Below, piece by piece: positions 20,370 through 29,501 of a DNA stretch of 64,000 nucleotides; position 1 is the first letter of the stretch, and each line of letters starts with the position of its first letter. The position numbers were made by a program, and so were the translations under genes. The DNA is from Palsa-504 sp963790065 (GTDB taxonomy: Bacteria; Actinomycetota; Actinomycetes; Streptosporangiales; Streptosporangiaceae): contig CAWBNK010000029.1 in assembly GCA_963790065.1 (NCBI GenBank), positions 372,001 to 436,000 of the forward strand, in the 5' to 3' direction. Below the pieces are notes generated by a model. The model made no database searches, was not told where the DNA came from, and worked only from the letters and a program-made list of their open reading frames with translations.

Positions 20370-21425
20370 TCATCCCGGTTGCGGATGCGGGGACGGTGCG
20401 GGCGTGGCTGCCGGGGCGCGGGCGGCGTCGGGGGCGACCAGCGCGACGGCGATCACCACGATGAGCAGTTCCGCCAGGCTCACCTGGATCAGGTGCGGGT
20501 CGTTCAGGTAATCGGTGAGGGAGAAGATCCGGTACGCCCCGGCGTCAACGGCCAGCAGCGTCAGGGCCAGCGACCACACGCCCGAGCCGGTGGCCCGGCG
20601 GGACCAGGCCCTGGGCGCGTGTGCCAGGCAGGCGAGGGCGACCAGGACGCAGTACAGCCCGGAAAAGTCCGGCAGCCAGGCGGAGTTGCCGGTCGCCTGG
20701 ACCGCCAGCACCGGCACGGCTATCAGGAGGTAGGCGGCGGGCAGAGCCAGCAGCCAGGGCCAGCGCGCAGCTGGCGGGGCATCCCGGTGGAACGCGGTCA
20801 TCGCCAGGACCGGGGCAAGATTGACCAGGACCCAGAACGCCCACGGCCCCAGCGGCGGCCCCTGGAAGGCGCCGGTGAACTGGCCCTGCAGCAGCCAGAC
20901 CAGGTCAGGGACGATGGCCAGCGCCGCGATGACCTGGGCAGTCCGGTAGCGCCCGAGGACCAGCGCCACGAAACTCACGATCCAGGCGTAGGCCACCAGA
21001 TACCACACCGCGGGCGGCAAGATGCCGCCAGGCGTGCCGGGCGCTATGCCCGCAGGCGGCGCAGGGAGCCACCCGAACACCCGGTGGCTCCAGGCCGTCC
21101 GCACCAGCACGTCAAGGCCCCGTACGGCCTGGACCAGCGTTACGGCGAGCACCGCGCGCCGTACGGCCTGGCCCCAGGCGAAGTACCGGCGCGGGGCGCT
21201 CGCGCCGCCCAGGTACAGCCGGACGGCCAGGCCGGCCACGCTGGCAACCTCCGCCCAGGTGGGCTTGCAGAACTCGAGGACGGCCTGGTCTTCCTCCGGG
21301 TCGCCGGTCAGCCAGCTATCCAGGAAAGCGGCGACCATGTCCTCTTCCCACGTGTCCCGGTAGTACCCAGGCAGCAGCCGCAGCACCCGCTGGTACCGCC
21401 GCTCCAAGCCGAGGTCGCGGCTCAT
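20370..21425 (-). CDS. polytopic membrane protein of a PadR operon
   Basis: A 351-residue protein. The soluble N-terminus (YQRVLRLLPGYYRDTWEEDM, then LDSWLTGDPEED) is typical of actinobacterial membrane proteins that follow PadR regulators. About eight transmembrane segments follow from residue 90 onward, with a Pro/Ala-rich tail. No catalytic motif is visible and the function is unknown. It overlaps padR at its start (4 bp) and the lipoprotein frame at its end, so the three genes are one operon. Confidence 0.75.
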   Translation of the reverse strand: MSRDLGLERRYQRVLRLLPGYYRDTWEEDMVAAFLDSWLTGDPEEDQAVLEFCKPTWAEVASVAGLAVRLYLGGASAPRRYFAWGQAVRRAVLAVTLVQAVRGLDVLVRTAWSHRVFGWLPAPPAGIAPGTPGGILPPAVWYLVAYAWIVSFVALVLGRYRTAQVIAALAIVPDLVWLLQGQFTGAFQGPPLGPWAFWVLVNLAPVLAMTAFHRDAPPAARWPWLLALPAAYLLIAVPVLAVQATGNSAWLPDFSGLYCVLVALACLAHAPRAWSRRATGSGVWSLALTLLAVDAGAYRIFSLTDYLNDPHLIQVSLAELLIVVIAVALVAPDAARAPAATPAPSPHPQPG

Positions 21426-21760
21426 CCGGCCGCCTCCGCACCGGCCAGGCCCAGCCTCGCCCGCACCACCCGGGCGGTGGCGGCGCGGAGCTCGGCCTCC
21501 GCGGCCAGCGCGTGCCGGCCGTCCTGGGTCAGCCGGTAATAGCGGCGCAGCCGGCCGTCGTGCGCTTCCTCCCGGTCGGGCTCGATCAGCCCCTCGGCGG
21601 CGAGCCGGTCCAGCACCCCGTACAGGCTGCCGATCTTCAGCTTCACCCGGCCCTGCGACAGCTCGGCCACCTCGCCCACGATGCCGTACCCGTGCCGCGG
21701 CCCATCGGCCAGCGCGGTGAGCACGAAGAACGCCTGTCCGGTCATGGGCTTGGCCGCCAT
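21422..21760 (-). CDS. PadR-family transcriptional repressor
   Basis: A 112-residue winged-helix regulator. AFFVLTALADGPRHGYGIVG is the PadR N-terminal helix, KLKIGSLYGVLDRLAAEGLI the recognition helix and wing, and YYRLTQDGRHALAAE the wing end. PadR proteins usually repress their own operon and respond to small hydrophobic or phenolic ligands. The ATG is at 21760 and a 12-bp-arm palindrome lies immediately upstream. It leads the three-gene operon of regulator, membrane protein and lipoprotein. Confidence 0.92.
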   Translation of the reverse strand: MAAKPMTGQAFFVLTALADGPRHGYGIVGEVAELSQGRVKLKIGSLYGVLDRLAAEGLIEPDREEAHDGRLRRYYRLTQDGRHALAAEAELRAATARVVRARLGLAGAEAAG

Positions 21761-21764
21761 CCCG

Positions 21765-21791
21765 CTAATATATTGGAAACCAAGATATTAG
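21765..21791. promoter_or_regulatory. PadR operator
   Basis: CTAATATATTGG-AAA-CCAAGATATTAG has 12-bp arms with one mismatch, AT-rich in a GC-rich genome. It begins four bases before the padR start, so a bound repressor would block transcription or cover the start region. Confidence 0.75.
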
Positions 21792-21886
21792 TCCACAGCC
21801 AGCACCGGATCCTGACGGTACTGGCACCAGCGAGCAAGCCGCTATGCCACGTTTATGCCGCATTGACCGGGGGGACCCTCCGGAAG

Positions 21887-24160
21887 ATGAAGCCGGAGGT
21901 CACCGACGCATTCCCGGTGCCGTCTCGCATGGATCGCGGGACCCCTCCGAGGCTCGCCTTCGCGCTAGCCGAATCGAAATTCCATCCGCCTCGAGCCCGG
22001 CCGGGAATTGTCGTCCGGACCGCGCTGGTCGAGCGGTTGGCCGCGGCCCGGATGCCGGTCATCGCCATGGTCGCCCCGCCTGGCTACGGTAAGACGACGC
22101 TGATGGCGCAATGGGCCGAACGGACCAGGTCTCGCGTGGCGTGGTTGTCCTGCGATGACGCCGACAACGATCCCGTTGTGCTGATGAGTGCGCTCGCGGT
22201 TGCGCTGGGCCGGATCGGGCCCGTCGACCCGGCGATATTCTCGGCGCTGGCCGCCTCGGGTGCCGATATCACGATCGTCCCCAGGTTCGTGGCCGCTGTC
22301 GCCCAGGCAGCACCGCTCGTGACTGTGCTGGTCGACCACGCCGAGGCGGTCACGAACAAGCAGTGCCTGAATACGATCGCCGAGTTCGCCCTGCGCCTGC
22401 CGCCTGGCTGGCAGCTTGCGCTGGCGTCGCGGAGCGTTGTGCCGCTGCCGACGGCGCGCCTGCGTGCTCAGGGCGGGATCCTCGAGATCACCGCCGATGA
22501 CCTGGCCATGGGACCGGTGGAGGCGTGCTCATTGCTCAAGGGAGCAGGAGTCCAGGCCGACGAGACCAGCCTTCGAGATCTCTTGCAGCGGACTGAAGGG
22601 TGGCCAGCCGGGCTGTATATCGCCGCACTAGCCATCAAGTCCGGCACCCGGGAAAGCGACGTCGGCTTCACCTTCACCGGCGACGACGTCTATATGGGCG
22701 ACTACCTGCGCTCGGAGCTTCTCGCCGGGATCTCAGCCTCGGAGGCGTCGTTCCTCAGCCGCACGTCGATCCTGGACCGGATGTGCGGATCTCTGTGCGA
22801 CGCGATCTTGGAGGAGAACGGGTCCGGAGCCGTCCTCGAACAGATGGAAGCCAGGAACCTGCTGGTACTCCCGCTCGACCGCAGCCGTGAGTGGTACCGC
22901 TACCATCACCTGCTCCGGGATCTCCTGCGGTCCGAACTCCGGCGGCAGCATCCCGGCCTGGTCCAGGATCTTCACTTCCGGGCGGCGGCCTGGTTCGAGG
23001 CGAACTCCATGCCGGAGGAAGCGATCGACCACGCCCAGGCGGCAGCAGACTACGACCGGGTGGCCCGGCTGATCCTGGAACTCCAGCAGCCCTTCTGGGC
23101 CAGCGGCCGTGTCGAGACGGTGCTGCGCTGGATGGAGTGGCTCGCGGATCTCACGTCAGCCGAGCACTATGGGGCGATCGCGGTGCACGGCTCGCTGATC
23201 TTCGCGCTCCTCGGCCAGCCCAGCGAGGCCGAGCGCTGGGCGGCCGCCGCGGAACGTGCGTCGCCGGCAGGGATCCTTCCGGACGGAAGTACCATGGAGG
23301 CCACCCTCGCCTACCTGCGCGCGATCTTGTGCCGCAAGGGCACCGGCGAGATGCGGCGCGACGCACAGATCGCCTGGGAGGGACTGAGCCCGGCCAGCCC
23401 GTACCGGGCGACAATGCTATACACAGAGGGTATTTCCTTCCTGCTGAATGGTGACCCAGCCCGAGCCACGCCCATCCTCGCCCGCGCGCTCAACCTCGCG
23501 ACTCACTCAGGCAGCCTGCCGCTGGCCGCCCTGATCCTGGCCGAGCAGTGCGGCGTGGCAGCTGAACGCGATGACTGGCCCGAGGTTATGACGCTCGCGA
23601 GGCAAGCAGCCGCGATCGTGGAGGACGGGCATTTCCACGACTACTGGACTAGCGCCCTGGTGTACGCGTGGGCGAGCCGTGCCGCTGCGCACTGCAGCGA
23701 CATCTCCCAGGCCCGGTTCTACCTTGGGCGTGCGTCTCGGCTCAGGCCCCTGCTGACCTACGCGCTTCCCGTGGTGTCCGTCCAGGCGCTTCTCGAGATG
23801 ACCCGCTGCTATATCACGCTCGGCGACCTCATGGGTGCCGCAGCGGTCCTGGCCCAGGCCCAGGAGATCCTCCAGCAGCGGCCCGACCTCGGCGTCCTGC
23901 CTGAGGTGGCTGACCAGTTGCAAGCCAGTCTCGCTGCCGGCCATACGCGCGCCGATGGCGCCTCGTCGCTCACGGCCGCTGAGTTGCGGCTTCTGCCGCT
24001 ACTATCCACGCACCTGTCGTACGCCGAGATCGGCGAGCGGCTGTACGTCTCCAAGAACACGATCAAGACGCAGGCGTACTCCGCCTACCGGAAACTCGGC
24101 GTCTCATCGCGCAGCGAGGCGGTTGTCCGCACGCGTGAACTCGGCCTGGACGCCCTTTAA
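21887..24160 (+). CDS. MalT-like ATP-dependent LuxR-family regulator
   Basis: A protein of about 757 residues. The N-terminal STAND ATPase has Walker A APPGYGKTTL near residue 65 and the Walker B-like VTVLVDHAEAV near 145. The middle is helical repeats (TPR-like, about 400-680). The C-terminus carries a LuxR helix-turn-helix (LTAAELRLLPLLSTHLSYAE, then YVSKNTIKTQAYSAYRKLGV). Such regulators bind an inducer and ATP, then activate transcription. The target is unknown and no effector gene follows. The frame is open back to 21512, but the ATG at 21887 precedes the first family-like residues; 21930 is an alternative. Confidence 0.88.
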   Translation: MKPEVTDAFPVPSRMDRGTPPRLAFALAESKFHPPRARPGIVVRTALVERLAAARMPVIAMVAPPGYGKTTLMAQWAERTRSRVAWLSCDDADNDPVVLMSALAVALGRIGPVDPAIFSALAASGADITIVPRFVAAVAQAAPLVTVLVDHAEAVTNKQCLNTIAEFALRLPPGWQLALASRSVVPLPTARLRAQGGILEITADDLAMGPVEACSLLKGAGVQADETSLRDLLQRTEGWPAGLYIAALAIKSGTRESDVGFTFTGDDVYMGDYLRSELLAGISASEASFLSRTSILDRMCGSLCDAILEENGSGAVLEQMEARNLLVLPLDRSREWYRYHHLLRDLLRSELRRQHPGLVQDLHFRAAAWFEANSMPEEAIDHAQAAADYDRVARLILELQQPFWASGRVETVLRWMEWLADLTSAEHYGAIAVHGSLIFALLGQPSEAERWAAAAERASPAGILPDGSTMEATLAYLRAILCRKGTGEMRRDAQIAWEGLSPASPYRATMLYTEGISFLLNGDPARATPILARALNLATHSGSLPLAALILAEQCGVAAERDDWPEVMTLARQAAAIVEDGHFHDYWTSALVYAWASRAAAHCSDISQARFYLGRASRLRPLLTYALPVVSVQALLEMTRCYITLGDLMGAAAVLAQAQEILQQRPDLGVLPEVADQLQASLAAGHTRADGASSLTAAELRLLPLLSTHLSYAEIGERLYVSKNTIKTQAYSAYRKLGVSSRSEAVVRTRELGLDAL

Positions 24161-24236
24161 GAGAATTGCTCGTCACCGGACCGCAGCGTGTACAGCGTCT
24201 GCACTAGGGCGGACCAGTCGGCATGGGGTGAGGTGC

Positions 24237-24731
24237 TCAGCTGGTGCCGCTGCCGTGGAGCGCGTCCTGGAGTTCGGCTTCGCCGTCTTTGGACAGGGAG
24301 GTCTTGAGTACGGTGCCGCCGTACTTGCTCATCGCCTCGACGGCCTTGTCCGGGGTGACCTTCTCGACCATGAGGAACAGCGCCGAGGTGCCCGGCTGCA
24401 GCAGGCCGCGGACCTGGTCCTGGAACTGCTTGTCCACGCCGGACTTGGTGATCTTGCCCATCAGCGCGCCCATCCCGGCGCCTACGGCCATGCCCAGGAC
24501 GGGGACGAAGAACAGCAGGCCGAATAGCATGCCCCAGAACATGCCCCAGGTGGCTCCGCCGCCGACCAGGTGGTGGCTGGTGTGGGTGTGGTACTTGCCC
24601 TCTTTGTCCCGCACGATCACCGCGATCGCGTCGGGCTGGATGATCAGGTCCTGGGCCAGCCGGCGGGCCTCGGCGGCCGCGTCGTCCGCGGTGGTCTCGT
24701 CGGGATAGCCGATCGCGATCAGGTCAGACAT
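24237..24731 (-). CDS. DUF1269 membrane-associated protein
   Basis: 164 residues, beginning MSDLIAIGYPDETTADDAAAE. A glycine-rich central hydrophobic stretch (MFWGMLFGLLFFVPVLGMAV, continuing to GAGMGALMG) and the ending VEKVTPDKAVEAMSKYGGTVLKT are typical of DUF1269. The function is unknown; the glycine-zipper centre suggests membrane association. The ATG at 24731 has a purine-rich GAGAGAG upstream; the open frame extends further without family sequence. Confidence 0.85.
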   Translation of the reverse strand: MSDLIAIGYPDETTADDAAAEARRLAQDLIIQPDAIAVIVRDKEGKYHTHTSHHLVGGGATWGMFWGMLFGLLFFVPVLGMAVGAGMGALMGKITKSGVDKQFQDQVRGLLQPGTSALFLMVEKVTPDKAVEAMSKYGGTVLKTSLSKDGEAELQDALHGSGTS

Positions 24732-24929
24732 GGTTTTTCTCTCTCTCGTCGCAATGCCGACTCGGTCACGGGTTAGTCCATCAGGGAGCACCCGGCCGCG
24801 GGCCACCCGCGGCGGGTGAAACACCAGGCTCAGCGCGTCCGAACTCACCCGCGATGAGTGGGGCGTGCCGGACCGTGACGCGGGACGGTAGGAGCCTGGC
24901 CAGTGATTCCGAGCTGCAGGGGGCCTGTG

Positions 24930-25169
24930 GTGCCATCGTCGTACTACGAAATCCGGGTAGCCGGTGTCCTGCCGCCCGAGGTCCTGCTCGACTTCGACCG
25001 GCTCACCGCCTCAGTCGAGCCGGTCGAGACCGTCGTGCACGGCCCGCTTCAGGACCAGGCCGCCCTGCACGGGCTGCTGGCCCGGCTCGAGACCTTCGGC
25101 GTGCAGGTCATCGAGGTCCGCCGGCTGCACGAGAAGGATCCCTCAGCCCGCGACGAGGACCGCCCGTGA
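24930..25169 (+). CDS. small conserved actinobacterial protein
   Basis: 79 residues. YYEIRVAGVLPPEVLLDFDR, then TVVHGPLQDQAALHGLLARL, resembles a small alpha-beta family that I know from many actinobacteria but that has no assigned function. The GTG at 24930 is preferred to 24903, because GCAGGGGG lies seven bases upstream and the family begins there. Confidence 0.65.
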   Translation: MPSSYYEIRVAGVLPPEVLLDFDRLTASVEPVETVVHGPLQDQAALHGLLARLETFGVQVIEVRRLHEKDPSARDEDRP

Positions 25170-25290
25170 CAGATCCGGCCCGCGTTAGGCTGCGGGCCCG
25201 ACCTGGTCGTGTCATGAGATTCCGAACGAAGCCGGGCGCGTGCCGGCCCGTCGGCTATCCGCTCGCCAGGCTCGAACGCGAAGGCTGGTG

Positions 25291-25557
25291 CTACGTGCCG
25301 TTCTGCCAGGCGGCTGCCCCGGCGGTTGCCCCGGCGGTCATCGCGGTGCGAGCCTGGGTCCACTTCAGCCTGGCCAGTTCGCTGGGCGGCACTTCCATCT
25401 CGCCGATCCACTGGCGGGTAACCGACACCAGGTGCCCGCTGCCTACGGCCAGGCCGGCCAGGGCGATCAACGTGCCAGCTCCCACCATCGCCGCGCTGGT
25501 GACCAGCGGGGCCGTCCTGAACCGCGGACCGTTCCTGCGGTTTACGCCATTGCCCAT
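25291..25557 (-). CDS. small single-pass membrane protein
   Basis: About 88 residues. One transmembrane helix (LVTSAAMVGAGTLIALAGLAV, given in part) is followed by a soluble tail (TRQWIGEMEVPPSELARLKW) that recurs in actinobacterial small membrane proteins. The function is unknown. ATGs occur at 25566 and 25557; the second has GAAGG at a usable distance. Convergent with the small gene at 24930. Confidence 0.6.
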   Translation of the reverse strand: MGNGVNRRNGPRFRTAPLVTSAAMVGAGTLIALAGLAVGSGHLVSVTRQWIGEMEVPPSELARLKWTQARTAMTAGATAGAAAWQNGT

Positions 25558-25859
25558 CTGACCCATCCTTCGTCTGCAGCCTGATCCCCACTGTGATCAG
25601 TCAGGTCCCGCGGGGAATCATCCGCCCCGGGTGATGCGCCCTCGGATCCAGAGGAGGAAGTCGTGGCGCGTTGTGCACGTTCTGGTACGTCGACGCCCTA
25701 GCCCGGGTCGGCCGGCTCGACGACGGTGCCGGATAGTCGCCAGATTCCATGAGTACTCCCGTCTCGAATCGAGTTGCCAGCACCATTGCGTACGGACGCG
25801 GGTCGTCATCACCCACCAGGAGTGAGCCCGCCCGACGCGGCCCGTAGTGGAATGGGGCC
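25558..25859. other. spacer between divergent small genes
   Basis: Promoter region for the minus-strand membrane protein and for yccF. No supported gene. Confidence 0.35.
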
Positions 25860-26258
25860 ATGCTAAGAGCCATCTTGAACGTCATCTGGCTGGTCCTCTG
25901 CGGCCTGTGGATGGCTATCCTCTACGCCCTGGCTGGGTTGGTGTGCTTCGTGCTGATCATCACCATCCCGTTCGGGATCGCCGCCTTCCGGATCTCCGCG
26001 TACGTACTGTGGCCGTTCGGCCGCACGATTGACCGGCGCCCGGACGCCGGTGTTGCCTCGATGATCGGGAACGTGCTCTGGATCGTCCTGTTCGGCTGGT
26101 GGCTGGCCATCGGACACCTGGTCACGGGCGTCTTGCTCTGCCTGACGATCATCGGATTCCCGCTCGGCCTGGCTAGCTTCAAGATCATCCCGATAACCCT
26201 GCTGCCGCTCGGGGTCCGTATCGTCCCAGTGGATCACGCCTACGCCGAAGCGGCCTAG
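25860..26258 (+). CDS. YccF-family inner membrane protein
   Basis: 132 residues with four hydrophobic stretches and the duplicated YccF motif: IITIPFGIAAFRISAYVLWP in the first half and LTIIGFPLGLASFKIIPITL in the second. The role is unknown; the family is widespread in bacteria. ATG start at 25860. It ends 190 bp before a strong hairpin. Confidence 0.88.
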   Translation: MLRAILNVIWLVLCGLWMAILYALAGLVCFVLIITIPFGIAAFRISAYVLWPFGRTIDRRPDAGVASMIGNVLWIVLFGWWLAIGHLVTGVLLCLTIIGFPLGLASFKIIPITLLPLGVRIVPVDHAYAEAA

Positions 26259-26606
26259 GGGTCACCCGCCAAGGCAGTCCGCCCCGACCGCCTTTCCCGG
26301 CCTGAAGCGCTCGATCGAGCCCATCCACTTCGGGGCCTCGACCTCTCGCCCCGGCCGACGGGGCTCTTCGGTCCCAGGGCCGTCACGGCGGACAAGACCA
26401 GGACAGCCGAGGCCGAGGTGCCCGCGACCGCCCGGTCCCCTGCTTAGGGCGCCATCGGGGCTAGGCCGAGCGTGACCTCGGCCTAGCCCCGATGGCCGGC
26501 CGCCATCATGGCGTCATGCGCTACCTGCGCCGCGAGACACGGCGCGCCGTCCGCCGCCCTGTGCGGCGGGCAACCCTACGGCCTCCAAACATCTCACACC
26601 TCCTCG
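26259..26606. other. intergenic region between convergent genes
   Basis: Holds the 20-bp-arm hairpin at 26451-26496 and otherwise nothing recognised. Confidence 0.4.
26451..26496. terminator. bidirectional terminator hairpin
   Basis: Perfect 20-bp inverted arms (26451-26470 and 26477-26496) with a 6-base loop, CGTGAC. It lies between the convergent yccF and DUF6325-like genes and could serve both. It lacks a U-tract. Confidence 0.75.
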
Positions 26607-27157
26607 TTACGACTTGGCGGCGGCGCCGGTCGTCTCCATCGCGTGGAGTTCCCTGGCCTCCTCGGCCGTCATGAGCCCGATCTCCACGAGATCGAGCGGG
26701 CTGATGAAGCCGTCGCTGATGCGGAAGCCGCCCGCCCGGGAAATGGCGTCCCGCAGCGGCACGGCCCAGTGGTGTTCCAGCAGGATGAGCGCTGCCGCGG
26801 AATCGTTAGGGATGTCCTCGAGTACGTCCCATTCGTCGATGTCGCCGAGGATGTCGATGCCCTCGGCCGCCGCGATCTCGCCGCCGGCCTCGCGCCGGCC
26901 ACCGCGCCCTCTTCCCCGGCGATGCCGAGGCCGATGAGCGCGCCGATCTTGGTGCCGAGCTCGACGGCTTCCTGTTCCGTCAGGTTGCTGAGATGCTCGA
27001 CTTCAAGCTCGCCCCCTGCGTCCTTGTAGACGGCCATCGCGTCGATGACGCGCACCGTGTCGCTTTCCCGCAGCCGCTCTAGTTCGGCGATTACCTCGCC
27101 GTGGAAGTCCGGGTGGTTGAACCCGAGCACCAGGAGCTGCACTGGTCCGATGGCCAT
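26607..27157 (-). pseudogene. DUF6325/DUF1269-like protein, frameshifted
   Basis: MAIGPVQLLVLGFNHPDFHG, then VRVIDAMAVYKDAGGELEVE, runs in one frame to about 26905 (GEEGAVAG). It continues in the next frame as ILGDIDEWDVLEDIPNDSAA, then ILLEHHWAVPLRDAISRAGG and SPLDLVEIGLMTAEEARELH, to the TAA at 26607. A single-base indel in a GCGCGAGGCCGGC stretch (about 26890-26910) separates them. The family has no firm function; it is an acidic helical protein related to the DUF1269 gene 2.5 kb away. Good RBS (GGAAGGAG). The C-terminal half is so well kept that a sequencing error is quite possible. Confidence 0.75.
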
Positions 27158-27585
27158 GATTCTCCTTCCGCTGATCCCTTGCATCTGGTCCAAGTCCAGC
27201 GGTCCGGCGCCTGCGTGTACCCACCCGCCCGGGGTGAACCGGGTCCGCTCAGATAGCCGATCGGCAAACGTCGGCGGTCCTGGGTTATAGCGCTGCCGCT
27301 CCCTCGCCAGCCCGCGGCGGATGGGCTATGGCGGTCCGCGCCTTGCCGATCTCGCGGCGGAGCACTGCTGGGCGCGAGGCACATCGGGAAGATGTTCTAG
27401 GACGTTTGAGAGAGGGCCAGACTCGGCAGGGACTGGGCGCCTCGGGACCTGCGGCACACGTTTATCTCAGCAACATCCTCTTGCCGCAGCAGGGGGCTCG
27501 TTTAAGGCGGGCCGGAGGGAGTAGAACTGGGTGGTGGGTGTCGGCTCTGCGGACATCGCGGCCAGGCTGAGGAAGAGAGCGCGAA
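27158..27585. other. spacer before the hydrolase gene
   Basis: No supported gene or RNA; only short open frames without family features. Confidence 0.35.
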
Positions 27586-28386
27586 ATGACACAACCAGGT
27601 AGGCCAGCGGTATTTGTTCATGGTCTTTGGCTGCATGCCAGTTCGTGGGGCCCGTGGCTAGAGCTGTTCCAGGAGGCGGGCTACACGTCGGCGGCACCGG
27701 GCTGGCCAGGTGACTCGGAAACGGTGGAGGAGGCCCGTCGGAACCCCAGCCAGGTGGCGGGCAAGGGCATCGACGATGTGGTCGACCACTACGCCGGGAT
27801 CATCCGCGGGCTTGAGGCACGTCCGGTCGTCATCGGCCACTCCTTCGGCGGTCTCATCGCGCAGCGGCTGCTCGGGCAGGATCTGGCCGCTGCCGCAGTG
27901 GCAATCGACGCCGCGCCCATCAAGGGCGTGCTCAACCTGCCCGTTTCCGCGCTGAAAGTCGCCTCAATCGCGCTGCGCAAGCCGGCCAACCGCAACCTGG
28001 CGATATCGCTCACCCCAGAACAGTTCCGGTACGGCTTCGGGAACGCGCTTCCCGAACAGGAGTCAGCCGAGCTGTACGACCGCTGGTCAGTGCCCTCGCC
28101 AGGCAAGCCCCTGTTCGAAGCCGCCCTGGCGAACTTCACCCCGCGGTCGCCAGCGAAGGTGAATACCGCCAGCAAGACCCGCGGGCCGCTGCTGCTCACG
28201 GCCGGGGGCAACGACCACACCGTACCGGCGGCTATCACGACATCGACCCGCAAGCTGTACCACAAGTCACCGGCCATCACCGACTTCATCGAGTTCCCCG
28301 ACCGCGGCCATTCGCTGACGATCGATCACGGCTGGCGCGAGGTCGCGCAGGCAACGCTGGACTGGCTCAGCCAGCGGTCACTCTGA
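27586..28386 (+). CDS. alpha/beta hydrolase
   Basis: A 266-residue alpha/beta-hydrolase fold. Oxyanion region VFVHGLWLHASSWGPW (about 9-24), nucleophile elbow GHSFGG (Ser at about 86), acid in TAGGNDHTVP (about 207) and His in DRGHSLTI (about 245). The triad is complete. The substrate is unknown; esterase or lactonase-like. AGGAAGAGAG precedes the ATG. Its 3' end faces the broken tetR gene. Confidence 0.88.
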   Translation: MTQPGRPAVFVHGLWLHASSWGPWLELFQEAGYTSAAPGWPGDSETVEEARRNPSQVAGKGIDDVVDHYAGIIRGLEARPVVIGHSFGGLIAQRLLGQDLAAAAVAIDAAPIKGVLNLPVSALKVASIALRKPANRNLAISLTPEQFRYGFGNALPEQESAELYDRWSVPSPGKPLFEAALANFTPRSPAKVNTASKTRGPLLLTAGGNDHTVPAAITTSTRKLYHKSPAITDFIEFPDRGHSLTIDHGWREVAQATLDWLSQRSL

Positions 28387-28437
28387 CCGGCGCCAGCCGA
28401 GCCAGGACAAGCCCTTCCGCAGGTCCTCGGCGTTCCA

Positions 28438-29055
28438 TCACCGGAGCCAGTTCGAGGCCAGCGTCCTGCCCGGAGAGATACTTCTGCGTGCATCGGCCTG
28501 GGCCCGGGCGGTGGTCGGCTCCGGTGACCGCGCGATGTACAGGGCGGCCCCGTACAGGCCGCCGAGGGCGACATGGGCCAGAGCCTCCATCTCGAGCCCG
28601 GGCAGGTAGGCGGCGGCCAGGGGGGTGAGTACCTGGCTGAGCATGTCGAGTTCAGAGTGCTCGGAGTGCTCGGTGCCGCCTTCCTCCAGGTCTGGCGCTG
28701 GAGTACCGGCACGCTGTCCAGGACCACGATCTGGCGGAACTCCGGCTCCAGGCAGGCGTCCAGGAATGCCGACAGGCCGGTGTAGACCGTCTGGGCAGGG
28801 TCATCCGCGGCCAGGGCGGCGGTGACCACCGCCGTGGCCACCTCGGCCTGCACTACCTGGTAGACCGCGGCGACCAGGGCGTCCTTGCCAGGGAAGTGGT
28901 GATAGAGGGCCCCGCGGGCCACTCCCGCCCTCTCGATGATGTCCTCGACCGAGGTTCCGGCGTAGCCGTGCTCGGTGAACAACTGGCGGGCGACGTCAAT
29001 CAGCTACTGGCGGGTCGCCTCCGCCTGCCGCTCGCGCAGCCTCCTGACAGCCATC
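28438..29055 (-). pseudogene. TetR-family regulator, in-frame stop plus frameshift
   Basis: It begins MAVRRLRERQAEATRQ, then a TAG stop (29004-29006), and continues LIDVARQLFTEHGYAGTSVE, the normal TetR helix-turn-helix, with GVARGALYHHFPGKDALVAA. After SVPVLQRQTWR the frame shifts, and the ligand-binding domain resumes in another frame (MLSQVLTPLAAAYLPGLEME) to 28438. Two independent lesions make real decay more likely than sequencing error. It is divergent from a decayed SnoaL-like gene, with a palindrome between them that was probably its operator. Confidence 0.8.
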
Positions 29056-29087
29056 GGGCCAGCTTACAGACTGACTGATGGTCGGTG

Positions 29088-29102
29088 ACCGAACATCGGT
29101 CG
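29088..29102. promoter_or_regulatory. likely TetR operator (vestigial)
   Basis: GACCGA-ACA-TCGGTC is a perfect 6-bp inverted repeat between the divergent broken tetR and SnoaL-like genes. A further related half-site (GGTCGGT) lies just before it. Confidence 0.5.
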
Positions 29103-29123
29103 GTAAAACGAAGGGGTGACACG

Positions 29124-29468
29124 ATGACGGCTGCAGAGATGGCCCCAGCGCTGGACGAGGTGCAGGCGAAGCAGGCCGGCGAATACCTCGTTGCCGAGTG
29201 GCACCACGGAATCGACAGCCGCGACCTTGACCGGGCCCTGGCGACCTGGCACCCTCAGGGCGTCCTCAGCTTCACACCAGGCCCTCGGGCACGACCATCC
29301 GCGAAGTGGGCACCTCTGTCCTTGACTACACCAGGACACACGGGACATGGCTGCTCTCCCGCGAGGCCGCGACCATCCAGCGCCTTGAGTCCGTCACGTG
29401 ACACGCGCAGGGTCCCGTTGTTGTCACGCCGGAGAACGCGGAGCTCACCTTACGTGAAGCTGCCGTGA
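29124..29468 (+). pseudogene. SnoaL-like protein, decayed
   Basis: MTAAEMAPALDEVQAKQAGE, then YLVAEWHHGIDSRDLDRALA and TWHPQGVLSF, is a normal SnoaL/NTF2-type start (ATG at 29124). After about residue 55 the frame no longer looks like the family; a neighbouring frame does (IREVGTSVLDYTRTHGTWLL from about 29298). It belonged with the divergent tetR gene, also broken. Confidence 0.5.
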
Positions 29469-29501
29469 TGCGCCGCGATGATCATGCCAGGCTGGTGTCG
29501 G

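Noticed and set aside
20379..21539. 386-residue open frame on the plus strand
   Set aside because: Antisense to the PadR operon; no domain or signal.
25601..25885. 94-residue minus-strand frame
   Set aside because: Part looks protein-like but it overlaps the yccF start region, has no ribosome-binding site and no recognisable family.
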